A stretch of DNA of 64,000 bases, from the NCBI RefSeq assembly GCF_004770745.1, contig NZ_RQGD01000025.1, forward strand, positions 121,371 to 185,370, in the 5' to 3' direction. Each line of letters starts with the position of its first letter. Position 1 is the first letter of the stretch. The stretch is from Leptospira ognonensis (GTDB lineage: Bacteria > Spirochaetota > Leptospiria > Leptospirales > Leptospiraceae). Shown one piece after another: positions 10,801 through 18,523 of this stretch. The position numbers and the translations under genes are program-made. The notes beneath the pieces are model-generated. The model had not been told where the DNA came from and searched no databases. It was given only the letters and a program-made list of their open reading frames with translations.

Positions 10801-11182
10801 CTAAAGAAGGATGGACATCTTCCGGTAAGTCGGCATCGGCCACTCTTTCCATAAGGCGCATACGTGCAAAGTAATCATCTGTACCGTCTTCAAAAACGAA
10901 TTGGAATACCACGAGACCATTGATAGTTCTCGACCTACGTACCGAAACCTTTGGAATTGCATTTAATACGCGTTCGATGGGAAGTGTGACTCGTTCTTCA
11001 ACCTCCACAGCTGCTTTCCCAGGAAACTTGGCAATTAGACGCACTTGCGTGTCAGCAATATCCGAGTAGGCTTCTTTTCTGATATCTACCCATGCCCAAA
11101 TTCCAAAAAGGACCGAGACTAAAGCCGCAGAAAGTGTATAAAGTTTGAATTGTAACGCTTTTTCTATAAAATCTTTGATCAT
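7877..11182 (-). CDS. czcA: heavy-metal efflux RND permease, CzcA type
   Basis: This is the inner-membrane proton/cation antiporter of a tripartite metal efflux pump. At 1101 residues it is full length, with the two large periplasmic loops and twelve membrane segments of HME-RND proteins. The TM4 proton-relay signature reads [15 protein letters not shown], with D403, D409 and E416. That DFG-x4-DGA form is the one linked to divalent Zn/Co/Cd/Ni pumps, not to the Cu/Ag pump CusA. A charged Lys/Ser-rich tail follows the last membrane segment. The ATG at 11182 overlaps the stop of the preceding barrel gene by 4 bases, so the two are translationally coupled. A terminator follows. Confidence 0.93.
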   Translation of the reverse strand: MIKDFIEKALQFKLYTLSAALVSVLFGIWAWVDIRKEAYSDIADTQVRLIAKFPGKAAVEVEERVTLPIERVLNAIPKVSVRRSRTINGLVVFQFVFEDGTDDYFARMRLMERVADADLPEDVHPSLGPMSSPVGEIYRYVIESSGNHTPMELRTIQDWIVMPKMLQIPGIADVVTFGGLPKQFHVVTSPDKLIRYKLTIRDVITAIQENNLNTGGNLLLQGEQGFPIRSLGAIRDPKHIEDIVVKTVNGVPVFIRDLGTVEISHPIPSGVLGYTIQNDIDGLIDVDSSVQGLVAMRRWGDPNEMGERIRAKVKEINENYLPEGVQLRNTYDRTDLVNYTLRTIGKTLIEGIVVVSLVLIFFIGSVRASLVVVATIPFAMLFAFLLMNLTGIPASLLSLGAIDFGIIVDGAVIMVENIMRRYRDATPAEKQKGILVFTRDASAEVGTEILFSILIIILAYLPIFSFERIEGRLFKPMAFTISFAILGALIFAMTVIPVIMSIIYRKYFESANPGPIEWHNPFYHWLEKKYEILIKYIVERSRKVVKVTFSVVTVLLAIGMYAMGTEFLPEMDEGGFNIRIFFPVGISLPEARKFMPKIRQTIYKNEQIAVVLSQLGRNDDGTDPLPPNRLEVLIGLKDYDDWKEKITKTQLLLRMRNDLEATLPGARISFSQPIMDNLSEAIMGTIADLAVFVSGNDLKVMRDIGTEILDIVKDMKGASEFGIEQENQSPQLTIKINREAAARFGINVIDIQQMIEAAIGMQRVSTLYEGPSDTPPKTPARFGIVVRFSKDYRASKQAIENMPIISPKGERIPLSQLADIDLIDGPTMIFRQEGRRVVTVRTNVRGRDQGGFVAELQKKVKEKIKLPDGYEIRFGGQYENLARVGKKLAIVIPITILIIFGVLYMLYRNLKYVYVALACIPLSLVGGIYALLLRGYYFNVSGGVGFISLFGIATMSGVLFVSRTNHLLIDEPNISTKDAVSKAAVIQLRPMLMTMLLALLGLIPATLGTGVGSDIQRPLATVIVGGLFSAMLLVLTILPSLYLMVVGERKEVSSKEYFPSRTFDSSFAHSAEESELSSYEEKKIAKKSKKMSKKRDGSAGS

Positions 11183-11928
11183 TGGTTTGACCTCGTGTCA
11201 AAAAGATACCCCATCTGTAAGAGAAGTTGAGGATTTTTATAATCTCCCTGGCCGATCCCTCCTCCTAACTGAAGAAAGAAGTTTCCAAGTAAAATGTCGT
11301 AAGTAAGCCCGAGGTATTGTTGTTTTAAATATACTTTTTGTCTGTCCCTGCTTTCATATTCCAGAATGAAGGCAGCCGTAGGATCTACGGAAGTAACATA
11401 GGAGCGGATCAGAATGTCCTCATATGTAGGATTTCGATTTTGATATCCCGGCACATCCAGTCCAGTAGGGTAGGATGTTTGACCCCCGCGCCCCACTTCA
11501 GGATTAAATGGGTCAACTTGAAAAGCACCTGCAACAAGTGATATACTATGAGTGATGACAGGAGTTTTCCAAAACGTATAACCAAAATCGATTTGCCCGC
11601 CATACCAATGAGGTCTCCATCTCCCACCTGACCCGCGTATCACGAAGTCTTTAAAATAGTAGCCAAGATTGAAGTTGATACTTGCCGGTGATCCAATCGA
11701 CGCACCATAGACAAAAAAATCAGTTGTTTTAGGTAACTTTTTTTCCTTGAGGGTTTCGGAGTTCAAAGAATCTTCTTTGCCGATCTGAGATTTTTTATCC
11801 GAGCCTGGACTCCAATCCCAATCTGGTTTGATTTCTTTATCGTCCTTGTCCTTTTGGTAAGGTGACTCTGAGAATAAATGACTACTGATCAGAAATAATA
11901 AAATGACAAATACTGTGATTTTCTTCAT
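11179..11928 (-). CDS. predicted outer-membrane barrel protein inserted in the czc operon
   Basis: The 249-residue protein has a signal peptide ([20 protein letters not shown]), a charged low-complexity linker to about residue 75, then a C-terminal domain with alternating strands. Examples are [20 protein letters not shown] and [12 protein letters not shown], which suggest a small 8-stranded barrel. I do not recognise the family. It starts 1 base after the czcB stop codon and overlaps the czcA start, so it is made together with the pump. A role as an extra outer-membrane component or sensor is inference. Confidence 0.7.
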   Translation of the reverse strand: MKKITVFVILLFLISSHLFSESPYQKDKDDKEIKPDWDWSPGSDKKSQIGKEDSLNSETLKEKKLPKTTDFFVYGASIGSPASINFNLGYYFKDFVIRGSGGRWRPHWYGGQIDFGYTFWKTPVITHSISLVAGAFQVDPFNPEVGRGGQTSYPTGLDVPGYQNRNPTYEDILIRSYVTSVDPTAAFILEYESRDRQKVYLKQQYLGLTYDILLGNFFLQLGGGIGQGDYKNPQLLLQMGYLFDTRSNQ

Positions 11929-11929
11929 A

Positions 11930-12934
11930 TTAGAATCCGAAACTGAGTCCCTTTAGTAGAATCGAACCTTGGATGACTACCTTTTCTCCTGGCTGTAATC
12001 CTTCTATGATGTTCACTCTTTCTTTAGTCGATACTCCAAGTACAACTTCACGTCTTTTGAAATTTAAAGGAACTTCCTCCACGAAAACATAGTTTTTTCC
12101 TTCGACTGTGACAATGGCATTATAAGGAAGCACAACAGATTGACTCTCAGTTTCCTCGGGGAATCGAACTGTCCCGAACATTCCTGGCTTTAGTTTGAAC
12201 CCCACATTAACAACGGCGATACGCATCTTTGCTGTTCTGGTAAGCGGGTCAACGTTATCACCTATGGCTTCTGCGATCCCGACAAATTCTTCTTCAGGAA
12301 ACGATGCGAAGACCAACTTCACTTTTTTCCCTTTATTGAGGCTTGTTATTTGAGATTCAGGTACGTCAGAAATAATCCAAGATTTATTCTTCCCGCCTGA
12401 TGCCAGTTCGTTTGGATTCAATCCTTGTGCTCTCAACTTACCTTCGAATTCTGCTAATTCTGCTGAGTCATTGCCAAGTTCCGTTTCAGCCTCTACCAAA
12501 TCCTTTTCGGTTGCAACCCGATGTTTGTACATATCCTCGATTCGATTTAGGTTTTTTCTAGATCGATAGACTTTGTTTTTAGAGTGGATGTAGCCGACAT
12601 AAAGATCATTTAACTCAGATGATTCAAAGAGAATGATTCGATTTCCGCTACTTACAGAAGGGGAGGCAGAAGCGATGATCCTCGCGGGCGCTTCCAAACT
12701 CACAAATTCACCTCCGCCACCGATCACCGTTGATTTAACAATCTCGAGGCCAGGGCTATTGGGTTTAAATTCAATGCGAAGCCCATTTTCGTGTGCGACA
12801 GCTTTCTCTGGATGGGCGATCACCTTTTTAGGAGATCTTGCAAGCACAATGATGATGGTAACAACGACAGCGATCGTTCCGCCAGCTAAGAGAAGTAATG
12901 TTCTACGGTTGAGTGATGCGATAGGATTATTCAT
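11930..12934 (-). CDS. czcB: RND efflux periplasmic adaptor (membrane fusion protein), CzcB type
   Basis: The 334-residue adaptor links the inner-membrane pump to the TolC-type channel. It has one N-terminal membrane anchor ([20 protein letters not shown]), a short alpha-hairpin (about 120-170), a beta-barrel domain containing [12 protein letters not shown], and the membrane-proximal domain ending at VVIQGSILL. The lipoyl half-motifs are short, as in other HME adaptors. I see no metal-binding N-terminal His-rich extension. It sits 11 bases after czcC and 1 base before the barrel gene. Confidence 0.9.
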   Translation of the reverse strand: MNNPIASLNRRTLLLLAGGTIAVVVTIIIVLARSPKKVIAHPEKAVAHENGLRIEFKPNSPGLEIVKSTVIGGGGEFVSLEAPARIIASASPSVSSGNRIILFESSELNDLYVGYIHSKNKVYRSRKNLNRIEDMYKHRVATEKDLVEAETELGNDSAELAEFEGKLRAQGLNPNELASGGKNKSWIISDVPESQITSLNKGKKVKLVFASFPEEEFVGIAEAIGDNVDPLTRTAKMRIAVVNVGFKLKPGMFGTVRFPEETESQSVVLPYNAIVTVEGKNYVFVEEVPLNFKRREVVLGVSTKERVNIIEGLQPGEKVVIQGSILLKGLSFGF

Positions 12935-12945
12935 TTGATTCCTCT

Positions 12946-14355
12946 TTATGGGGTATTTGGTTCAGTTTTAGTGGTGTTAGATTTGGGAATGAAAATTCCG
13001 AGTCCGACAGAATAATTGACGCTCTCAATTGCTTCCATTCGATCGGTTTGTAGCTTTAGCATTTCAACGACGCTGGATCTGTAAGTTTCAAAGAAATCGG
13101 CAAATTCTAAAATCGTAATATACTTTCTCTCGTAGCTCATAATCATATCGAGAGATAAATTCGCATAATCCTTCAGATATGTATCGATAAATCTTCGATA
13201 CAATGCATCCTTGATGCGAGCCGATTGGAAGGCGATGGCTACTTCATTCTCTACTTCTAGGATCCGGTTTTTTAATTCTTGTTTGCGCACCAAAATTGCT
13301 TTTTCTGCAGCTTGAATGTTACCTTGGTTGCGATCAAAGAGTGGCACATTGAGTTGAGCGGTTACTCCCCAATAATTTTGAAATGCCGTTCCACCTCGGT
13401 TGTAGGTAGGTCCGAAAGCTAAGTCGGGGATTGCATTGGCATGTTGTAGTTCTAAATTTGCTTCTTCATACTTTAAGGTTTGGAGTGCGACTTTTAAATC
13501 GGGTCGGTTTTCTCTCGCCTTTTCCACAAGTTCCGCGAGTTTCGCCGAATTGGGATTGATCTGATCTAACGTCGGTTCCTCGACGATTGGAAAGATTGCC
13601 ACATCCGCCGCCCTGTATTTATCATCGTTCAAGAGAACTTTAAGCTCGGCTTCTCGTTCATAGACTTTGATCCCTAAATCCTCTCTCTCTTTCTTAAGAA
13701 AAAAGAGAAGTGCGCGCAATCTAAGAAGTTCTGCTTGTAGAATGGCTCGTCTTTTATAAGCGAGCTCTGATGACTCCACAGTTTTTTCTATGGAAGCAAT
13801 GCTTTTGTCGTAAAAATTAACTGCCTTGCGGTAGAAGTAGATTGTATAATAAGTTCGTCTAAGCCTCGTTAGGAGCGCTCTTGCTAAATCATAAAATTCT
13901 TGTTCACTGATTTTAGCATTGAATTCGGCAACCCGGACACGTTTGTCAATTTTTCCACCTAGCAAAAAAACTTGCTGGATTTGGACAACCGATTGACCCG
14001 ATCGTGTGGTATCGAAGTATCTTTGTGTTGGTTCTGCAAAAATACTTTGGTCAATAAAGATATTCGGATTTGCATATAGACCCGCTTGTAATATGCCAGC
14101 TTTTTTGGCATCTACTTGGAATTTTGCTGCAATGAGAAGTAAATTGTTTTTCCAAAGCAGATACTCCGCATGCTCGATATCTAGTTTGGTCTCTGTCCTC
14201 CTATCAGTAGGATAGAGTTCTGCACCGAGCGCTGTGGGGTCATCATCTGAGAGTTGTTTTTCGAGGGAGTCGATAGCTCTATCTTTCGATGCTTGTCCTA
14301 AGACAATTGTTGAAAAAAATAATGTGCATAATAACACGAACGAACTAAATTTCAT
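12946..14355 (-). CDS. czcC: TolC-family outer-membrane efflux channel, CzcC type
   Basis: The 469-residue protein has a signal peptide ([20 protein letters not shown]) and two repeated long-helix and strand units. The [17 protein letters not shown] and [15 protein letters not shown] segments are typical of CzcC-like OEP proteins. It is the first gene of the czc operon proper. The 5' leader (14356-14498) carries two hairpins, one of which looks like a terminator, so expression may be controlled by attenuation. Confidence 0.9.
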   Translation of the reverse strand: MKFSSFVLLCTLFFSTIVLGQASKDRAIDSLEKQLSDDDPTALGAELYPTDRRTETKLDIEHAEYLLWKNNLLLIAAKFQVDAKKAGILQAGLYANPNIFIDQSIFAEPTQRYFDTTRSGQSVVQIQQVFLLGGKIDKRVRVAEFNAKISEQEFYDLARALLTRLRRTYYTIYFYRKAVNFYDKSIASIEKTVESSELAYKRRAILQAELLRLRALLFFLKKEREDLGIKVYEREAELKVLLNDDKYRAADVAIFPIVEEPTLDQINPNSAKLAELVEKARENRPDLKVALQTLKYEEANLELQHANAIPDLAFGPTYNRGGTAFQNYWGVTAQLNVPLFDRNQGNIQAAEKAILVRKQELKNRILEVENEVAIAFQSARIKDALYRRFIDTYLKDYANLSLDMIMSYERKYITILEFADFFETYRSSVVEMLKLQTDRMEAIESVNYSVGLGIFIPKSNTTKTEPNTP

Positions 14356-14401
14356 GCATGAACCTGACGTTTGAATAGATTTGAAAATTCCATCGTATCC
14401 T

Positions 14402-14431
14402 CCTGATACTGATTCCCGAATCGCAATCAGG
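14402..14431 (-). promoter_or_regulatory. hairpin in the czcC leader
   Basis: On the minus strand CCTGAT pairs with ATCAGG, and an inner GATTC/GAATC stem lies inside. It falls between the upstream terminator-like hairpin and the czcC start. It could be an operator or part of an attenuator; this is inference. Confidence 0.35.
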
Positions 14432-14433
14432 CT

Positions 14434-14459
14434 AAAAAACGTCCTAATTCAAATAGGCG
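14434..14459 (-). terminator. terminator-like hairpin between the small LPPP gene and czcC
   Basis: On the minus strand CGCCTA and TAGGACG pair around a TTTGAAT loop (one bulged A), followed at once by TTTTTT. It lies 40 bases after the stop of the small secreted protein at 14499. It may end that transcript or act as an attenuator ahead of czcC. Confidence 0.55.
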
Positions 14460-14498
14460 AATTTTTACTTTAAATGCGCAGGGAAAGTTTCGTATGCG

Positions 14499-14864
14499 TT
14501 AAACGATGGGAGGAGGAAGGTTGAGAAGGAAATAGGATAATAGAAAATGATGTAGGTCGTCACGACCAAGATGAGGTTGGGAGAAGGAACTTGAGTGAGA
14601 GATATTCTGATTGTAAATGGAATCTACAACGAGATCCAAAAAATCACATCGGTTTCTGACAAAGGTGGCAGATTCTTCATCACCAGTGATCTCTGTTTCA
14701 GCTAACGTATCTGGCGCGAGGATCTTCTTTTTTGTCGCAATATGGCTGGTATCTGGAGTGCTGGGAAGGAATACGGAGGCAAATACCCCATCCTCCTCGG
14801 TAGGCATGATGATCATCACGAGAATCAGTGAAATCAGAAAATTTTTACACCACGCAGCAAGCAT
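14499..14864 (-). CDS. small predicted exported protein with LPPP C-terminus, upstream of czc
   Basis: I do not recognise this family. From the ATG at 14864 it has about 121 residues: an N-terminal hydrophobic segment (FLISLILVMIIM) that looks like a signal or anchor, a polar middle, a His-bearing stretch (GRDDLHHFLL) and the C-terminus LLNLPPPIV. The C-terminus matches that of the next small gene upstream (LSLPPPV). The open frame extends further upstream to a TTG at 14987, but that extension covers a long palindrome and looks non-coding; the true start may also be a TTG near 14900. Position just ahead of a metal RND operon recalls CzcI-like small periplasmic proteins. That link is inference. 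Confidence 0.6.
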   Translation of the reverse strand: MLAAWCKNFLISLILVMIIMPTEEDGVFASVFLPSTPDTSHIATKKKILAPDTLAETEITGDEESATFVRNRCDFLDLVVDSIYNQNISHSSSFSQPHLGRDDLHHFLLSYFLLNLPPPIV

Positions 14865-14961
14865 TCCTATCCATTTTTTTAAGATCGACTTTGGAAGCAA
14901 TCTACAATGAGAGTTATAGAGGAAATTTTGTATCAGGTATTGTACGAATGATCCAAAAAGG

Positions 14962-14994
14962 GGACCGCCCTTGAATACAACATACAAGGACGGT
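14962..14994. promoter_or_regulatory. 33-base palindromic element upstream of the small LPPP gene
   Basis: GACCGCCCTTG and CAAGGACGGTC form 11-base arms with one mismatch around an 11-base spacer. On the minus strand it overlaps a TTGACC that could be a -35 box for the gene at 14499-14864. No T-run follows directly, so an operator for a metal-responsive regulator is as likely as a terminator. No regulator gene lies beside it. Confidence 0.45.
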
Positions 14995-15042
14995 CAAAGA
15001 GATTGGCAAATGAGAAATAAACGACGCTTAAAAAAAATTTGA

Positions 15043-15085
15043 TAAAAACAGCCTGTGCTCTAAACCAGAAGGCATAGAACACAGG
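15043..15085 (-). terminator. rho-independent terminator of the second small LPPP gene
   Basis: On the minus strand CCTGTG (with TTCTA) pairs with CACAGG (with TTAGAG) around a short loop, followed by CTGTTTTTATC. It begins 18 bases after the stop of the gene at 15103. Confidence 0.7.
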
Positions 15086-15102
15086 TTAAGGGAAGAGAGG
15101 AG

Positions 15103-15462
15103 TTAAACTGGTGGTGGTAGACTTAAATACAAGTCTTGTAGAATAAAAGTGCGAGTTCTAGGCTCAATGTTTGTCAGCTGTGCGGAATCGATAAGAATAA
15201 AACTAAAAAAAGCAGACGCTCTGACAGCAATCTCATCAGTTAGGTCTTTCTCTTTCGATTCTTCCTGGTCAAAGGATCCGAAGGTTGTAAAGGCAACTTC
15301 TGAAATTTGAGTGAATTTGCCGCCGACTCTCTGAGAGGGAGCGGATTTCAAACGAACAATCAGATTCTCATTTGATAAGAAGGCAAAGCCCAAGCATAGA
15401 GAAAGTAGGGAAATCCCGAATCCTCGTATCATTTTCATTGCCATGCATCGAGTATCGCACAT
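15103..15462 (-). CDS. second small predicted exported protein with LPPP C-terminus
   Basis: Family not recognised. It has up to 119 residues, with possible starts at ATG 15462, 15444 or 15438; the last two place the hydrophobic segment (GISLLSLCLGFAFL) properly near the N-terminus. The mature part is polar and ends with LQDLYLSLPPPV. This C-terminal motif is shared with the next gene downstream although the middles differ. A terminator follows, so it is transcribed apart from its neighbour. Confidence 0.6.
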   Translation of the reverse strand: MCDTRCMAMKMIRGFGISLLSLCLGFAFLSNENLIVRLKSAPSQRVGGKFTQISEVAFTTFGSFDQEESKEKDLTDEIAVRASAFFSFILIDSAQLTNIEPRTRTFILQDLYLSLPPPV

Positions 15463-15477
15463 TTGAGATTAAAATCT

Positions 15478-15499
15478 AGCATTTTCTGAGCAGAATGCT
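15478..15499 (-). terminator. possible terminator of the GNAT-nitrilase gene
   Basis: On the minus strand AGCATTCTG pairs with CAG-AAAATGCT (two-base bulge), followed by the weak T-rich stretch AGATTTTAATC. It starts 19 bases after the stop codon at 15518. Confidence 0.4.
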
Positions 15500-15517
15500 G
15501 ATTTTTGGGTAAAATTC

Positions 15518-17089
15518 TTACAAAATTTTTCCCAACCACTCGATCCGGAACAAATCTAGCCTCCGGTCGAGCATGTTACGGACAGAACCTTTTTTCCGCA
15601 CTTCCTTGAGTAAATCTAAATCCAAATCCGCTATGAGCGTCATTTCCGTGTTCGGAGTTGCTTCGGCGGCTATGGCATCATGGGGAAAGGAAAAGTCAGA
15701 GGGTGTGAAAACAGCGGATTGGGAATATTGTATGTCCATATTCTCGATATTCGGGAGATTGCCTACGGAACCTGTCATGACCACATAGATTTCGTTTTCA
15801 ATCGCCCGTGCTTGGGCACATTTTCGGACCCGTAGGTAGCCATTTTTCGTATCAGTGTAGTAAGGAACAAAAAGGATATCAATCCCCCGTTCACAAAGTA
15901 TACGAGCGAGTTCGGGGAACTCGACATCATAACAGATGAGGATCCCAATCCTTCCAGCATCCGTTTCAAATACGCGAAGGGTATCTCCACCAATCACGCC
16001 CCAATACGAACGCTCGTCAGGTGTAGCATGTAGTTTATATTGACCATCATGAGTACCGTCCCTTCGACATAAAAAAGAAACATTTCGAAGTTCTTGGTCT
16101 TCATATTCAAACATAGAGCCAGTTATGATATTTATGTTATACGAGACGGCAAGTTTGACCATTTCGTCTCGCATTTTTTCTGTGTAATCAGCTAAGGCTC
16201 TAACAGCATTAGAAGCATTCATCTTATTGAATTGCGTGAGAAGGGGGGCATAAAAAAATTCAGGGAACAATACAAAATCTGCGTTGTAACTTGCAACTGT
16301 ATCTACAAAAAATTCTACTTGGTCTCTGAGTTCTTCAAAGGATTTAACAGAGCGCATTTGCCATTGGACGGCTCCGACCCGAACGACAGTTTTTTTACCA
16401 CCAATGAGTCTCTCTTTTTCCTGATAATAAATATTGAGCCATTCTAATAAGCATGCATAAGAGCTATAGCCTTTGTTTGCTGGAAAATAATTGGTAACGA
16501 TGCGTCTTACGTGAAAATCATTGGCCAATTGAAAGGATAGAACTGGATCAAAGAGCTCTTTTTGTTTCACAAGGTTAACGTACTCTTGCGGAGTCATCTC
16601 ACCTTCATGATTTTTATAGCCAGGTAACCACCCGCCAACAATGATACGACGAAGGTTTAGTTTTTCACAGACCTCTTTTCTGGCATCATATAGCCTTCTA
16701 CCAAGTCTCAAGCCTTGGTACTTTGGATTTACAAAAACATCAACTCCGTAGAGTGTATCACCGTCTGGGTTGTGATTGGGAAGTCCACCGCCACCAGTGA
16801 TTGTGTCGTATTTATGGTTGTCTCCGTGTTCGCTGTATTTCACGACCATAGAAATAGCACCTGCGATGACCTTACCTTTGTCTTCGATTGCGATTTGACC
16901 TTCGGGGAAAATGGAAATTTGACGTTCGAATTCTTCTTTTGTCCAAGCCCCATCAAACTGTTTAGAAAAAACAGTATCCATGATATTTCGGACATCCTCA
17001 TAATCAGAAGGACGAAGGTATCTAAGTTCTAATTTGTGTTTCTCGGACTTAGTTGCCTTCGATGGTTTGGCTTTCTTCTTGGCTGCCAT
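15518..17089 (-). CDS. GNAT acetyltransferase fused to a carbon-nitrogen hydrolase
   Basis: The 523 residues join an N-terminal GNAT domain (about 20-215, acetyl-CoA loop near YQGLRLGRRLYDA) to a nitrilase-superfamily domain (about 235-510). The hydrolase triad is intact: E277 in FPEFF, K352 in YKLHATPDE and C386 in LICYDVEFPE. The fusion is a known bacterial architecture, but its substrate is not settled; an acyl-amide is acetylated and/or hydrolysed by analogy. No signal peptide is present. It lies 5 bases after the FAD oxidoreductase on the same strand, so they are likely co-transcribed. Confidence 0.88.
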   Translation of the reverse strand: MAAKKKAKPSKATKSEKHKLELRYLRPSDYEDVRNIMDTVFSKQFDGAWTKEEFERQISIFPEGQIAIEDKGKVIAGAISMVVKYSEHGDNHKYDTITGGGGLPNHNPDGDTLYGVDVFVNPKYQGLRLGRRLYDARKEVCEKLNLRRIIVGGWLPGYKNHEGEMTPQEYVNLVKQKELFDPVLSFQLANDFHVRRIVTNYFPANKGYSSYACLLEWLNIYYQEKERLIGGKKTVVRVGAVQWQMRSVKSFEELRDQVEFFVDTVASYNADFVLFPEFFYAPLLTQFNKMNASNAVRALADYTEKMRDEMVKLAVSYNINIITGSMFEYEDQELRNVSFLCRRDGTHDGQYKLHATPDERSYWGVIGGDTLRVFETDAGRIGILICYDVEFPELARILCERGIDILFVPYYTDTKNGYLRVRKCAQARAIENEIYVVMTGSVGNLPNIENMDIQYSQSAVFTPSDFSFPHDAIAAEATPNTEMTLIADLDLDLLKEVRKKGSVRNMLDRRLDLFRIEWLGKIL

Positions 17090-17094
17090 CGTAA

Positions 17095-18507
17095 CTAGCC
17101 TAAAACTTTGCCAGGGTTCATGATATTCTTTGGATCAAACGCTTGTTTGATGGCTTTCATCGTTGCAATTTCTGCCTCGCTTCTTGAATATCCTAAATAC
17201 TCTTTTTTTAGAAGCCCTATACCGTGTTCCGCAGAAATAGATCCTTTATGTTTTTGGATGAGAGCAAACATTTCAGGATCTACACTTTTGCAGCGTTGGA
17301 AAAAATCCTTGTCTGAAAGAGCTTTGGGTTTAACAATGTTTAAGTGTAAATTGCCATCTCCGATATGTCCAAAGAGGGCAATTTCAAAACCACTGTAATT
17401 TGCATCCAGCAGAGATTGCATATCAGTTAAGAAAGCTTCCATATTGCGAAGAGGTAGGGATATATCATTTTTATGAACGGTATGAGCTAGAGAAAGTGAT
17501 TCTGATATTCCCTCTCTGTATTTCCAAAAGGTTTGGTTTTGTCGTGAGTTTTGGGCAATGGAACCGTCAGTGATCAGCTCTTTTTCAGTGATAGATTCAA
17601 GAATGGCAAACAGTTTCTCTTCGTCACCTTCTTCATTGATTTCATATTCCATCAGTACATAATACTTGCTTGGTGCCTGAAAAGGATCGGCAACTCCGAG
17701 ATGTTCTTTTACTTTTTCTAAACAATAGTCGGTTAAAAATTCAAAAGCTAGCATTGGAAGGGAAAAATTATGTGTTTCTTTGAAAATTTCAAGAATACTT
17801 TTATACTCAGGGACGGCTAAAAAAACGACACGAATGTCTTTCGGCGGTTTCGTTAATTTAACCACTGTTTCGGTAATGATACCAAGCGTACCTTCTGATC
17901 CAATAAAAAGATGTTTTAAATCATAGCCCGTATTGTTTTTTAAAATTTCCCCATTGAATCTCATGATTTCGCCTTTACCGGTAACGACCGTTAATCCAAG
18001 TATCCATTCGCGGATCAAACCATATCTAACAACTCGAACACCGCCAGCATTCGTGGCAATGTTTCCGCCAATATGACTCGATCCAGTAGCTGCAAAATCT
18101 ACAGGAAAATAAAACCCACGTTCTTCGGCTTGGGCATGTAAATCTTTTGTAATCATACCAGCTTGTACGTGTAAGGCGCCAAGAAATGGATCAAAATCTA
18201 TAACTTTGTTCATTTTGTTTAGTGAAATGACGATTTCACCATTCTTTGCTACAGCACCACCTGCGTATCCAGTGCGTCCGCCCGATGGTACAATTGATAT
18301 ATTGTTTTCGAACGCGTATTTTACAATTTTAGCTACATCATCTGTAGATTCAGGGAAGAGTAAAATCTGGTAATTTGGAGGATAAACTTTTGTTCTATCG
18401 GTTCCATAAGAATCAAACGTATTTGAATCAAATTTCCCATCTTCCCTCGAAAAAACTTTTTCTGTTCCAATCAGTGCGATGAGATCTTGTAAGGTTGTAA
18501 CTGGCAT
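17095..18507 (-). CDS. FAD-linked oxidoreductase, GlcD/D-lactate dehydrogenase type
   Basis: The 470-residue flavoprotein has the PCMH FAD-binding fold, with PSGGRTGYAGGAV near 75 and GSSHIGGNIATNAGG near 140. It has the C-terminal cap motif HIGDGNLHLN and the SAEHGIGLLK segment near the end. Members oxidise D-2-hydroxyacids such as D-lactate, glycolate or D-2-hydroxyglutarate and pass electrons to quinone or an electron-transfer flavoprotein. The exact substrate cannot be told from sequence. It sits 16 bases after ppk1 and 5 bases before the GNAT-nitrilase, giving a probable three-gene operon. Confidence 0.88.
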   Translation of the reverse strand: MPVTTLQDLIALIGTEKVFSREDGKFDSNTFDSYGTDRTKVYPPNYQILLFPESTDDVAKIVKYAFENNISIVPSGGRTGYAGGAVAKNGEIVISLNKMNKVIDFDPFLGALHVQAGMITKDLHAQAEERGFYFPVDFAATGSSHIGGNIATNAGGVRVVRYGLIREWILGLTVVTGKGEIMRFNGEILKNNTGYDLKHLFIGSEGTLGIITETVVKLTKPPKDIRVVFLAVPEYKSILEIFKETHNFSLPMLAFEFLTDYCLEKVKEHLGVADPFQAPSKYYVLMEYEINEEGDEEKLFAILESITEKELITDGSIAQNSRQNQTFWKYREGISESLSLAHTVHKNDISLPLRNMEAFLTDMQSLLDANYSGFEIALFGHIGDGNLHLNIVKPKALSDKDFFQRCKSVDPEMFALIQKHKGSISAEHGIGLLKKEYLGYSRSEAEIATMKAIKQAFDPKNIMNPGKVLG

Positions 18508-18523
18508 TAGGTAGATCCTTTTG

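Noticed and set aside
14865..14987. Upstream extension of the small LPPP gene
   Set aside because: It begins at a TTG inside a palindrome and reads an unlikely peptide; the ATG at 14864 places the hydrophobic segment correctly.
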